From an uncultured Bacteroidales bacterium (GTDB lineage: Bacteria; Bacteroidota; Bacteroidia; Bacteroidales; JAUNSR01): 10,278 nt of DNA. The DNA lies in contig CAMTOT010000079.1 in NCBI GenBank assembly GCA_947074165.1, positions 1 through 10,278 of the forward strand, written 5' to 3'. Below are positions 1 to 6,399 of the stretch, piece by piece. Made by a program: the position numbers and the translations under genes. The notes under the pieces are model-generated. The model was not told the DNA's origin and did no database searches. It worked only from the letters and a program-made list of their open reading frames with translations. Positions within the stretch are counted from its first letter, which is position 1, and the number at the start of each line of letters is the position of its first letter.

Positions 1-2
1 TT

Positions 3-317
3 GAAAAAGAAGCACTTGGTAAAAGCGCTATCCTTCCGTCTGTAGACAACTGCCTTATGGGTGCTACATTCTCACACATCTTCTCTGGAGGTTACGCTGC
101 CGGATACTATAGCTACAAATGGGCTGAAGTTCTTGACGCTGACGCTTACGCTGTATTTAAGGCAAACGGTATCTTCAATGAGGATACAGCTTCTAAATTC
201 CGTAAATCAATTCTTGAAAAAGGTGGCTCGGCTCATCCAATGGAGCTTTACATCGAATTTAAAGGTTCTGAACCAACTATCGATGCACTAATGGAAAGAG
301 ATAATATCAAAAAATAA
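3..317 (+). CDS. M3-family peptidyl-dipeptidase (Dcp-like), C-terminal part only
   Basis: The gene runs in from the left edge. The reading frame is open from base 3 and ends at the TAA at 315-317, giving 104 residues of a protein whose family is usually about 680-720 residues. The segment contains FSHIFSGGYAAGYYSYKWAE, the well-conserved C-terminal block of M3 zinc metallopeptidases (Dcp, oligopeptidase A, thimet oligopeptidase). Its His and Tyr residues help bind substrate and stabilise the transition state. The HEXXH zinc motif would lie upstream, outside the window. Known members cut dipeptides or short peptides in the cytoplasm or periplasm; the compartment cannot be judged because the N-terminus is missing. 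An ATG at 57 is internal and not the real start. A strong terminator follows 23 bases after the stop, so this is the end of its transcription unit. I am confident of the family but less so of Dcp versus other M3 members. Confidence 0.9.
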   Translation, partial: EKEALGKSAILPSVDNCLMGATFSHIFSGGYAAGYYSYKWAEVLDADAYAVFKANGIFNEDTASKFRKSILEKGGSAHPMELYIEFKGSEPTIDALMERDNIKK

Positions 318-340
318 TATTTATTAAGATATTAATTTAA

Positions 341-383
341 GACAGGGAGGTAACCTTTTGGGGTTATCTCCCTGTCTTTTTTT
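341..383 (+). terminator. Intrinsic terminator of the M3 peptidase gene
   Basis: The left arm 341-355 (GACAGGGAGGTAACC) pairs with 362-376 (GGTTATCTCCCTGTC) over 15 base pairs, including one G-U pair, around a 6-base loop (356-361). Seven T residues follow directly (377-383). This is a textbook rho-independent terminator for the plus strand, placed just after the peptidase stop codon. Confidence 0.95.
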
Positions 384-433
384 AAGAGATTATGCGGTAA
401 TCTTATATCCATGTAAAGTCACGATAAAAAATT

Positions 434-575
434 TCCCAACTAAACCTATATATGAATCCGTTGATACCGATATGTGCAACAGCTGATTCCGACTTTGGAA
501 TCAGCTGATTCCAAAGTCGGAAACGCCCGTTGCCGATATCGGTATCAGCTGTTGCACATATACTATTGGTTGGGA
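434..575. repeat. Nested imperfect palindrome (cruciform-like element) of unknown function
   Basis: At the core, 487-522 is a perfect 36-bp palindrome centred between 504 and 505. Around it, 470-487 pairs perfectly with 544-561 (18 bp). Further out, TCCCAAC at 434-440 is the reverse complement of GTTGGGA at 569-575. The right arm holds about 21 extra bases (523-543) including the palindrome CCGATATCGG (533-542). Part of this can instead pair with the left arm (463-473 with 536-546, 11 bp), so two mutually exclusive foldings exist. No T-run follows either arm, so it is not an ordinary terminator, and no open reading frame worth calling crosses it. It could be a miniature inverted-repeat element (MITE-like), a REP-type intergenic repeat or a protein-binding dyad; the sequence alone does not decide. 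Confidence 0.85.
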
Positions 576-915
576 TATTTTGAAGAAGGTATTGGTATAA
601 ATCTCACTTCGGCATTTAAAACTTAACGAAATAATATATACAGATAAGGACATAGGATATAGACTATCTTTCAGCACGGTGTGGCACGCCTACTACACAA
701 ACAACATAACACACTGTATATAAATACAATAACATCAAACAAATACGATAAAACTAAAATCTTGTTACAGTAAAATCAACATGTGTTGTATAAATTGAAC
801 TATACGTAATATTATGTCTTAGTTGTTTTATCACTAATCATTATCATTGCATAACGGTTTACGATAATCGCATAGAGATAAAACCATTACATTTTTCCTT
901 AAAACAATTAATAAC
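576..915. other. Gene-free AT-rich intergenic stretch
   Basis: This is the rest of the 598-base gap between the peptidase and the GH43 remnant; the earlier part holds the terminator and the palindrome. I see no open reading frame with recognisable content, no tRNA-like cloverleaf and no convincing TAnnTTTG promoter. The nearest is TACATTTT at 888-895, one mismatch and no well-placed upstream TTTG. As the leader of a former secreted-enzyme gene it presumably once held that gene's promoter. Confidence 0.5.
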
Positions 916-1259
916 ATGAACAAACTATTACGAAGCACGTCAATCTTGTTGGCGGCAGTTGGTATTACTTCTATGGGTATTGCTCAAAACCCAATAGTAC
1001 AAACAAGCTATACCCCCGACCCGGCTCCTATGGTATATAATAATACTGTGTATTTATATTCAGGACAGGATGAACCCGGTGATTATTTTACCATGAACGC
1101 CTGGAGAGTATATTCTTCTGTAGATATGGTAAACTGGACTGATCACTGATCACTGGCCACGACTTATGCCTTTGGATTTTGATTAGCAGAGCTAACGCCA
1201 CAACGGGATTAAATCCGGGTATTTATATTGTATGGACAAAAAAGGTAGTTATAGAATAA
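916..1259 (+). pseudogene. Broken secreted GH43 glycosidase: N-terminus and probable C-terminal tail, middle lost
   Basis: The ATG at 916 opens a 77-residue frame ending at the TGA at 1147-1149. Residues 1-23 form a clear signal peptide (MNKLLRSTSILLAAVGITSM and on to GIAQ). The next part, including TSYTPDPAPMVYNNTVYLYS and WRVYSSVDMVNWTDH, is the first beta-propeller blade of a GH43 arabinofuranosidase/xylosidase; the Asp of PDPAPM is the expected catalytic base. A full enzyme would be roughly 300-600 residues, so nearly all of it is gone. From 1143 to 1259 another frame reads ATTGLNPGIYIVWTKKVVIE before TAA, resembling the short sorting-type tails at the end of Bacteroidetes secreted proteins (usual form GIYIVNGKKVVIK). 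I infer an internal deletion plus frameshift, with drift in the tail. A short repeat (TGATCAC twice, 1140-1153) sits where the match stops. A misassembly is the alternative. Confidence 0.75.
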
Positions 1260-1298
1260 ACATCATTATAGTAAACAAGCATAATTTCATAAGAAAAG

Positions 1299-1328
1299 CA
1301 GTTACAAAAATCGTAGCTGATTTTTTTT
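1299..1328 (+). terminator. Probable intrinsic terminator after the GH43 remnant
   Basis: CAGTTAC (1299-1305) pairs with GTAGCTG (1313-1319), seven pairs with one G-U, around the loop AAAAATC. One A and then eight T residues (1321-1328) follow. The stem is short, but the position, 40 bases after the last stop of the broken GH43 gene and before the next gene, fits. It would insulate the regulator gene from upstream transcription. Confidence 0.6.
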
Positions 1329-1395
1329 ATAAAATTATGCTTCTTTTTACATAGAATATTATCTAACTTCAATATATAATTGAAAAACAGATTAT

Positions 1396-2160
1396 ATGAG
1401 AAAGCTGCCTTTATTGATATTCGTAGTGCTATGTTTGTCAACCGTAATGACAAGTTATAGCAGCTACATAGAAACAAAAGAACATGTGCGTGCGAATTTA
1501 GATATAGCATTGCAAAAAACTATCGCTATAAAAGGGGCTGAAGCTATGCGCCGTGATTCTATCAGTGCATACAACGCACTTGTGAATAATAGCATGGAAT
1601 CTGTCTCGATAACTACTTCAGATAAAATACTGCGTCAGCATCTTAAAATAAACCAGCTGAAGGATCGGGCTTATCTTGCCTATGACATATCACCTGAAAA
1701 CGGTAAGCTGTACGTCAAATTCAGAAGTGAGGTATCATGTTCTAAAACTATGATATTTTGCTTATCGGATCAACGTTTGTCTATGCTTTTATGCTTTATG
1801 TCGCTGCTTAGCCTTTGTTTTTCTATAAAAATATTCAATAAAAACAGAAATACACATTTCGGTAATTTTGGAGGTCTTTGGTTTGATAATTCTTGCGGAC
1901 GTTTTAAGACGACAGATAATGTAACATTGCATCTTACACCTATGCAACAGGAACTGATGGAGATGTTTTTTAATTCCGAAAACCATACTATAACCAAACA
2001 AAACATCTGCGACCGGCTGTGGCCTAAAAAACCTGATGCAAGCGATACATTATATACTCTCATAAGACGACTGAAACCTATCATTGAGAATCAAAGCAAC
2101 TTAAAAATAGAATCAGACAGAGGCAGATCATATAAACTGAAAATCAATAATGTAGATTAA
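1396..2160 (+). CDS. Inner-membrane one-component regulator with C-terminal OmpR/PhoB-type winged helix
   Basis: This 254-residue protein has an N-terminal membrane segment (about 5-22), a periplasmic part (about 23-125) and a second membrane segment (about 127-146). A cytoplasmic winged-helix DNA-binding domain (about 158-252) follows. The domain shows LTPMQQELMEMF, the recognition-helix region DTLYTLIRRLKPII and the wing ending ESDRGRSYKL, all typical of the OmpR/PhoB C-terminal domain. There is no receiver or kinase domain, so signal sensing and DNA binding sit in one protein, as in ToxR-like regulators but with the DNA-binding domain at the other end. Similar proteins are common in Bacteroidetes and often lie beside outer-membrane barrel genes, as here. 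Cys115 and Cys122 flank the second membrane segment and could matter, but that is speculation. The ATG at 1396 is chosen because the signal-like hydrophobic stretch follows at once; a weak TATAATTG lies at 1375-1382. The ligand is unknown. Confidence 0.85.
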   Translation: MRKLPLLIFVVLCLSTVMTSYSSYIETKEHVRANLDIALQKTIAIKGAEAMRRDSISAYNALVNNSMESVSITTSDKILRQHLKINQLKDRAYLAYDISPENGKLYVKFRSEVSCSKTMIFCLSDQRLSMLLCFMSLLSLCFSIKIFNKNRNTHFGNFGGLWFDNSCGRFKTTDNVTLHLTPMQQELMEMFFNSENHTITKQNICDRLWPKKPDASDTLYTLIRRLKPIIENQSNLKIESDRGRSYKLKINNVD

Positions 2161-2171
2161 TCCCGGTTAAT

Positions 2172-2191
2172 TGTCAGACAAATGTCAGACA
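2172..2191 (+). promoter_or_regulatory. PhoB-box-like tandem direct repeat, candidate operator
   Basis: TGTCAGACA occurs at 2172-2180 and again, identical, at 2183-2191, a period of 11 bp or about one helical turn. OmpR/PhoB-family winged-helix domains bind head-to-tail to such 11-bp repeats, and the E. coli pho box itself is built on TGTCA repeats at this spacing. The site lies 12 bases after the stop of a gene encoding just such a DNA-binding domain and upstream of the barrel gene, so it is a natural candidate for its operator. Binding is inferred, not shown. Confidence 0.6.
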
Positions 2192-2221
2192 TCATTTTAT
2201 ATCTTTCATAAGCCAGGTCTT

Positions 2222-2229
2222 TACCTTTG
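2222..2229 (+). promoter_or_regulatory. Candidate Bacteroidetes -7 promoter element for the barrel gene
   Basis: TACCTTTG matches the Bacteroides sigma-ABfr -7 consensus TAnnTTTG exactly. It lies 33 bases before the ATG at 2263. No good TTTG is found at the expected -33 spacing, which suits a promoter that needs an activator bound at the direct repeats 30-50 bases upstream. The TTG inside this box (2227-2229) could be read as a start codon but is better explained as promoter. Confidence 0.5.
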
Positions 2230-2262
2230 AATCAAATAAAAATTGATAATCGAAGGTATATC

Positions 2263-4329
2263 ATGAAAAGTATATTATTAGCGATAGCAGCGTCAGTCTC
2301 TGGCATCGGATTTGCACAAACATCACCCTTAGCCAACGAAAAGAGTGTAGAACTAAGTGAAGTTTCCATAAAAGCAGACAGGATTATTAAAACTGCCGAT
2401 GGGTTTAAATTGTTCCCAACTGTGGAACAAATATCATCATCAACAAACGGGTACGATCTTATCAAACATCTGTCATTACCACAAATTCGTGTTGATGAAG
2501 TGATGCGTACCATCAAAGCAAATGACATGATTGGTTCTGTACAGATAAGAATCAATAATATCATTGCCACCGAGCATGATTTGATGTCTTTAGAAATGAG
2601 TTCCATAAAAAGTTTTGATGTAATACAAAATCCAGGGTTACGCTATGGGGACGGAATTGGGATGGTCATTAATATCTTAACCAAACGCGCAGAAAGAGGA
2701 TATACTATAGGCGGTTCGGAGTTTATATCTGCCACTACAATGCTGAACAGAAGTTCTGCGTATGCAAAATTTAATAGTAATAACCATGAATTCTCTTTTG
2801 ACTACAGTTACAAAATGTCGAACGAGAGTGATTCTTATTATATAGAAAATGATGATTATACGCTGAATGATGAATCATTATATACAGTGACTCGTAAAGA
2901 CAAAACTGACAAAAATAAAAATACCAACAACGCTCTGACACTAAAATATAGTATGGCCGAGCCTGAAAAATTTAATTTACAAATTGCCCTGTCGGGTGAG
3001 ATAAGTGATATGCCTTATAATTCAAAGACAAGAACGGAAATCACACAATCAGATGTAGTTAATCTTATAAATATTGAAAATAAATCTCATGCTGCCACAC
3101 CTCAACTTGACATATATCTCAATGCAAATTTACATCACAGACAATCAATAATAGCTAATGCGGTAGTTTCTTACCGGAAAGAATCTTACAATTACAACCA
3201 TAATTATTCAACTCCTTACACATACGATGCAGATAGTCGTTTTTATTCACTTGCTACGGAATTTATTTATGAAAAACAGTGGAAATCACTAACTCTGTCA
3301 CTGGGGGATAAGTATAACAGGTTCTATTCAAATGATAAATATACCGGAGATATAAGCGTAAATAACAAATTATATCGTTCTCAGAATTATTTATATTCTC
3401 AATTGTCAGGGACTTTTGGTAAATTCTCATTCAAAGGCGGTATAGGATATGATGGTATCAGGTATCAACATGGTGATAAAAAATATAATTATTATCAGAT
3501 TATCCCTAAAGTTTTACTTTCTTATAATTTATGTAAAGAGATAAATCTAAGCTATAATTTTCAGATGCGTCAGAATATTCCCCGCTTAGTTATTATAAAT
3601 GATATAATGACGAAACTGAATGATATGGAATATAGCAAAGGCAACCCCGAAATTAGGCCGGGAAAAAGATATGAGCAGACTGTTATAGCAAACCTTCAAA
3701 CAAAACGTTTACAATCTAATCTTATGGGCATGTATCGAATGAATCCCGATACATGGATGAACGATATATCACGGACGGACGATAACAAGTTTATTTATTC
3801 AAAAAAGAATAAAGGCGATTGTAATATGATATATGTATCTGATTATACTACAATTCAAATAGTCCCCAATAAGTTGGAGTTCACTTTACAATGTTCATTT
3901 ATACGTTGTTTTAATATTACAAATTCGTTTACTCATTATTATTCGGCCTGGATGGGCGGAGTTGATCTTCAGGCGTACATAGGAAACTTTACTATTTCTG
4001 CTCATGGTGACAATGGCTGGAAGTTTATGGAAGGTGAAAACAAAGGACATAATAGCGGAACTACGTATATTACAGCCGGATATAAGTTAGGCAAATGGGG
4101 AAATCTCACTTTGATGTGGCAAAACATGTTAGATAAACAGTATATCCGACAACTTGCGTGGATAATGAATCAGGATGTCAAAAAATCAATTACATTCTAT
4201 GAACCTTATTCAGGTAATATGATAAATATCAGACTTTCTGTCAATATATCAAAAGGAAGAAAATATCGAGGCATCAAGAGAACAATGAACAATAGTTCTA
4301 TAGAATCAACAACAGTCAAAGTAAACTAA
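2263..4329 (+). CDS. TonB-dependent-receptor-like outer-membrane beta-barrel protein
   Basis: From the ATG at 2263 the protein has 688 residues. The frame is open further to a TTG at 2227, but the ATG puts the signal peptide (MKSILLAIAASVSGIGFAQ, cut near residue 18) at the very N-terminus. Residues about 29-142 form a plug domain: VELSEVSIKADRII at its start and the closing NPGLRYGDGIGMVINILTKR, the usual transition to the barrel. The remainder is rich in alternating aromatic strands of the Bacteroidetes OMP_b-brl type. It has neither the carboxypeptidase-regulatory-like domain nor the 900-1000-residue size of SusC proteins, and no SusD gene lies beside it. It therefore probably imports or binds something other than a classical glycan. 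It follows the membrane regulator by 102 bases with a candidate operator between, and is presumably its target. Substrate unknown. Confidence 0.88.
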   Translation: MKSILLAIAASVSGIGFAQTSPLANEKSVELSEVSIKADRIIKTADGFKLFPTVEQISSSTNGYDLIKHLSLPQIRVDEVMRTIKANDMIGSVQIRINNIIATEHDLMSLEMSSIKSFDVIQNPGLRYGDGIGMVINILTKRAERGYTIGGSEFISATTMLNRSSAYAKFNSNNHEFSFDYSYKMSNESDSYYIENDDYTLNDESLYTVTRKDKTDKNKNTNNALTLKYSMAEPEKFNLQIALSGEISDMPYNSKTRTEITQSDVVNLINIENKSHAATPQLDIYLNANLHHRQSIIANAVVSYRKESYNYNHNYSTPYTYDADSRFYSLATEFIYEKQWKSLTLSLGDKYNRFYSNDKYTGDISVNNKLYRSQNYLYSQLSGTFGKFSFKGGIGYDGIRYQHGDKKYNYYQIIPKVLLSYNLCKEINLSYNFQMRQNIPRLVIINDIMTKLNDMEYSKGNPEIRPGKRYEQTVIANLQTKRLQSNLMGMYRMNPDTWMNDISRTDDNKFIYSKKNKGDCNMIYVSDYTTIQIVPNKLEFTLQCSFIRCFNITNSFTHYYSAWMGGVDLQAYIGNFTISAHGDNGWKFMEGENKGHNSGTTYITAGYKLGKWGNLTLMWQNMLDKQYIRQLAWIMNQDVKKSITFYEPYSGNMINIRLSVNISKGRKYRGIKRTMNNSSIESTTVKVN

Positions 4330-4333
4330 ACAC

Positions 4334-4370
4334 AAAAGGAGTATTTCCAAACATCGGAAATACTCCTTTT
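4334..4370. terminator. Bidirectional terminator between convergent genes
   Basis: AAAAGGAGTATTTCC (4334-4348) pairs perfectly with GGAAATACTCCTTTT (4356-4370), 15 bp around the loop AAACATC. The stem ends in A/T runs on both sides, so it can stop transcription from the barrel gene on the plus strand and from the xylan operon on the minus strand, whose stop codons lie 5 and 29 bases away. Confidence 0.93.
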
Positions 4371-4398
4371 ATATTTAGCTAAAATGCACATTAATATT

Positions 4399-6399
4399 TT
4401 AATTACTATATCCGCATGGTGGACACTCATAATTAGTTATATCAATCTTAAAGTTCATCATATTGTCAAGATTAAGCACCGGTCTTTCTATATCGTAAGG
4501 TATCGGCTTGTTTGAAAACTGTCCGAAGTATTGAAGACAAGCATCTTTCCACCATACTGCATCCCTGGTCTGAATCCGCAGTTTATTTTGTACCTCTTTG
4601 AATCTTTCCGAATCAACATACATTTCTACTCTATCCCACTCACGCTGAAAATGACGTGTCGTCTGTACTCCGCGGTCATAACGGTAGCATAGTTCACCCC
4701 AAAGAGTACGTCCGCTTTGCATTTTATGATCCCATGATACATTATGAAACCAAAGGATATATTCATCAGGACAAGTATCTACGTTATCGTAAAGATTTTT
4801 AAGAGTTTCGGGATATTGAGCTACCGCGTTGCTGCCAGTTGAGCTGCGATTGAAACCAATCCCATTATCGGATGCCTTATGGTAGTATGATGGCATCCAG
4901 TCGGGACGTGCTCCCTCTACATCACACCATGGCTCAGGTCCGTAATGATGTCCCCATGCAAACAGATGATGAAGTCCTAAAGGCATCATATAATCGACCA
5001 CAGCCTCACGACTCTCTGCCATAATCGATGCAATCGGATCTACAAAGTTTTTATCCGCTGTAAAAGTCTGACTAAGCCATTCGCGGGCTATCTCTTCTGA
5101 ACTTAACTCCGGATTCCATGCAAGACGACCAAACGCATACCAATTGGACTGCGCGAAATGATGACCGCACCAGTTTGTGTCCGTCCCGATATTTGCTACT
5201 CCTGCTATCGCTTCTAATGACTCAGCGGGTACAAAATCAAAAAACTCTTTCCACATAGGAGCCAGAAAAGCAAGATGATTTGAAAATCCAAGATACTCTT
5301 GAGTAATCTGAAACTCTACCATCGTTTTTGAGCGGGGCATAGAACCAAATAGCGGACTATACGGCTCTCTGGGTTGGAAATCAACCGGTCCGTTCTTTAT
5401 CTGAACTATAACATTATCACGAAATTTACCATCCAACGGCTGAAATTCAAGATATGCCTGTTTAGCTCTGTCTGCATCTTCCGGATTATACACAAAAGCA
5501 CGCCACATAACTATCCCGTTATAAGGTTTTAATGCGTCGGCAAGCATATTAGCGCCCTCTGCGTGTGTCCTGTCAAAATCACACGGGCCAGGTTGTCCTT
5601 CGGAATTTGCTTTTACAAGAAATCCTCCAAAATCAGGAATAAGTTTATAAATCTCTTTAGCCTTATTTTTCCACCATTTCTCGACTTCCTTGTCAAGAGG
5701 ATCGGCAGTATCAAGACCACCTAAAATCATTGGTGTGGCAAAATTTACCGACAAATAGGTTTTTATGCCATAAGGACGGAATATATCAGCAAGCGTTTTT
5801 ACTTTAATAAGATATTCTGAAGAAAGAATATCAGGAGAAGCATTTACATTATTAAGAACTGTACCGTTAATGCCTATGGAAGCATTAGCCCTTGCATATT
5901 CTTCATATCTGTCTGATATAACTAAAGGAAGGTCATCCCACTGCCATAGAGAACTACCGGCATATCCGCGTTCAATAGTACCGTCCGGGTTATCCCAGTG
6001 ATTGAGAAGTCGTAAGTTATAAGCAGGGTTTTCAATTATAGTCTTATCGGATCTGACACTACAGCTTGTAGACTGTTGTCTTATGAGATGATATGCGGCA
6101 TAAAGCAGACCGTTGTCGGTAGTTGACGTAAGGATATATTTATCATCAACAAATTTTATTGAATAGCCATCGGCTTTCAGATCTTTACACTTCTGTCTTT
6201 TAAGAACCACGGGCGCTCCCCTAAAGGAGCGCTTAAGTTCTTTTTCAGCTAAAGCTATGGTAGGAGAACTCTTAGAAGAGTAAACGCGGGTTTCTCCGCT
6301 TTTACTTTGTCTTAACCAAAGAGAACTGCCATCTTCAGCTTCAGCCATAAAGGAGAGAGAGTAAAAAAGTGTAAATATTATAAGATAAGTGTGCTTCAT
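4399..6399 (-). CDS. GH67 alpha-glucuronidase, exported
   Basis: This 666-residue protein matches the GH67 family over its full length. These enzymes remove (4-O-methyl)-D-glucuronic acid from the non-reducing end of xylo-oligosaccharides. The catalytic acid is Glu267 in KANSEGQPGP. The carboxylates acting as base are Asp340 (IKNGPVDFQP) and Glu362 (MVEFQITQEY), corresponding to Glu292, Asp365 and Glu393 of Cellvibrio GlcA67A. NHWDNPDGTIERGYAG (133-148) and WDDLP are further family blocks. Residues 1-21 are a signal peptide with a hydrophobic core at 4-17 and no lipobox Cys, so it is probably periplasmic. It is the last gene of the minus-strand operon. Its ATG overlaps the GH43 stop by one base (TAATG), implying translational coupling. 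No defect is visible. The symbol aguA is used for some homologues, but I leave it blank because naming varies. Confidence 0.97.
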   Translation of the reverse strand: MKHTYLIIFTLFYSLSFMAEAEDGSSLWLRQSKSGETRVYSSKSSPTIALAEKELKRSFRGAPVVLKRQKCKDLKADGYSIKFVDDKYILTSTTDNGLLYAAYHLIRQQSTSCSVRSDKTIIENPAYNLRLLNHWDNPDGTIERGYAGSSLWQWDDLPLVISDRYEEYARANASIGINGTVLNNVNASPDILSSEYLIKVKTLADIFRPYGIKTYLSVNFATPMILGGLDTADPLDKEVEKWWKNKAKEIYKLIPDFGGFLVKANSEGQPGPCDFDRTHAEGANMLADALKPYNGIVMWRAFVYNPEDADRAKQAYLEFQPLDGKFRDNVIVQIKNGPVDFQPREPYSPLFGSMPRSKTMVEFQITQEYLGFSNHLAFLAPMWKEFFDFVPAESLEAIAGVANIGTDTNWCGHHFAQSNWYAFGRLAWNPELSSEEIAREWLSQTFTADKNFVDPIASIMAESREAVVDYMMPLGLHHLFAWGHHYGPEPWCDVEGARPDWMPSYYHKASDNGIGFNRSSTGSNAVAQYPETLKNLYDNVDTCPDEYILWFHNVSWDHKMQSGRTLWGELCYRYDRGVQTTRHFQREWDRVEMYVDSERFKEVQNKLRIQTRDAVWWKDACLQYFGQFSNKPIPYDIERPVLNLDNMMNFKIDITNYECPPCGYSN

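Noticed and set aside
434..575. The palindrome as an integron attC site or a phage/element attachment site
   Set aside because: There is no integrase gene, no identifiable core GTTRRRY site geometry and no cassette beside it. The perfect 36-bp core is unlike the mismatched attC stem, so only the structure itself is reported.
888..895. TACATTTT as a promoter -7 box for the GH43 remnant
   Set aside because: It has one mismatch to TAnnTTTG at the usually conserved final G, and no TTTG lies at the right distance upstream; such matches are expected by chance in AT-rich DNA.
1223..1510. A 95-codon minus-strand frame across the intergenic region and the regulator start
   Set aside because: Its composition is that of translated AT-rich DNA, it overlaps a terminator-like hairpin and the regulator N-terminus, and it shows no recognisable domain.
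2227..2262. A TTG start for the barrel protein 36 bases upstream of the ATG
   Set aside because: It would put twelve charged and polar residues before the signal peptide, and the TTG lies within the -7-like promoter box. The ATG at 2263 gives a normal signal peptide.
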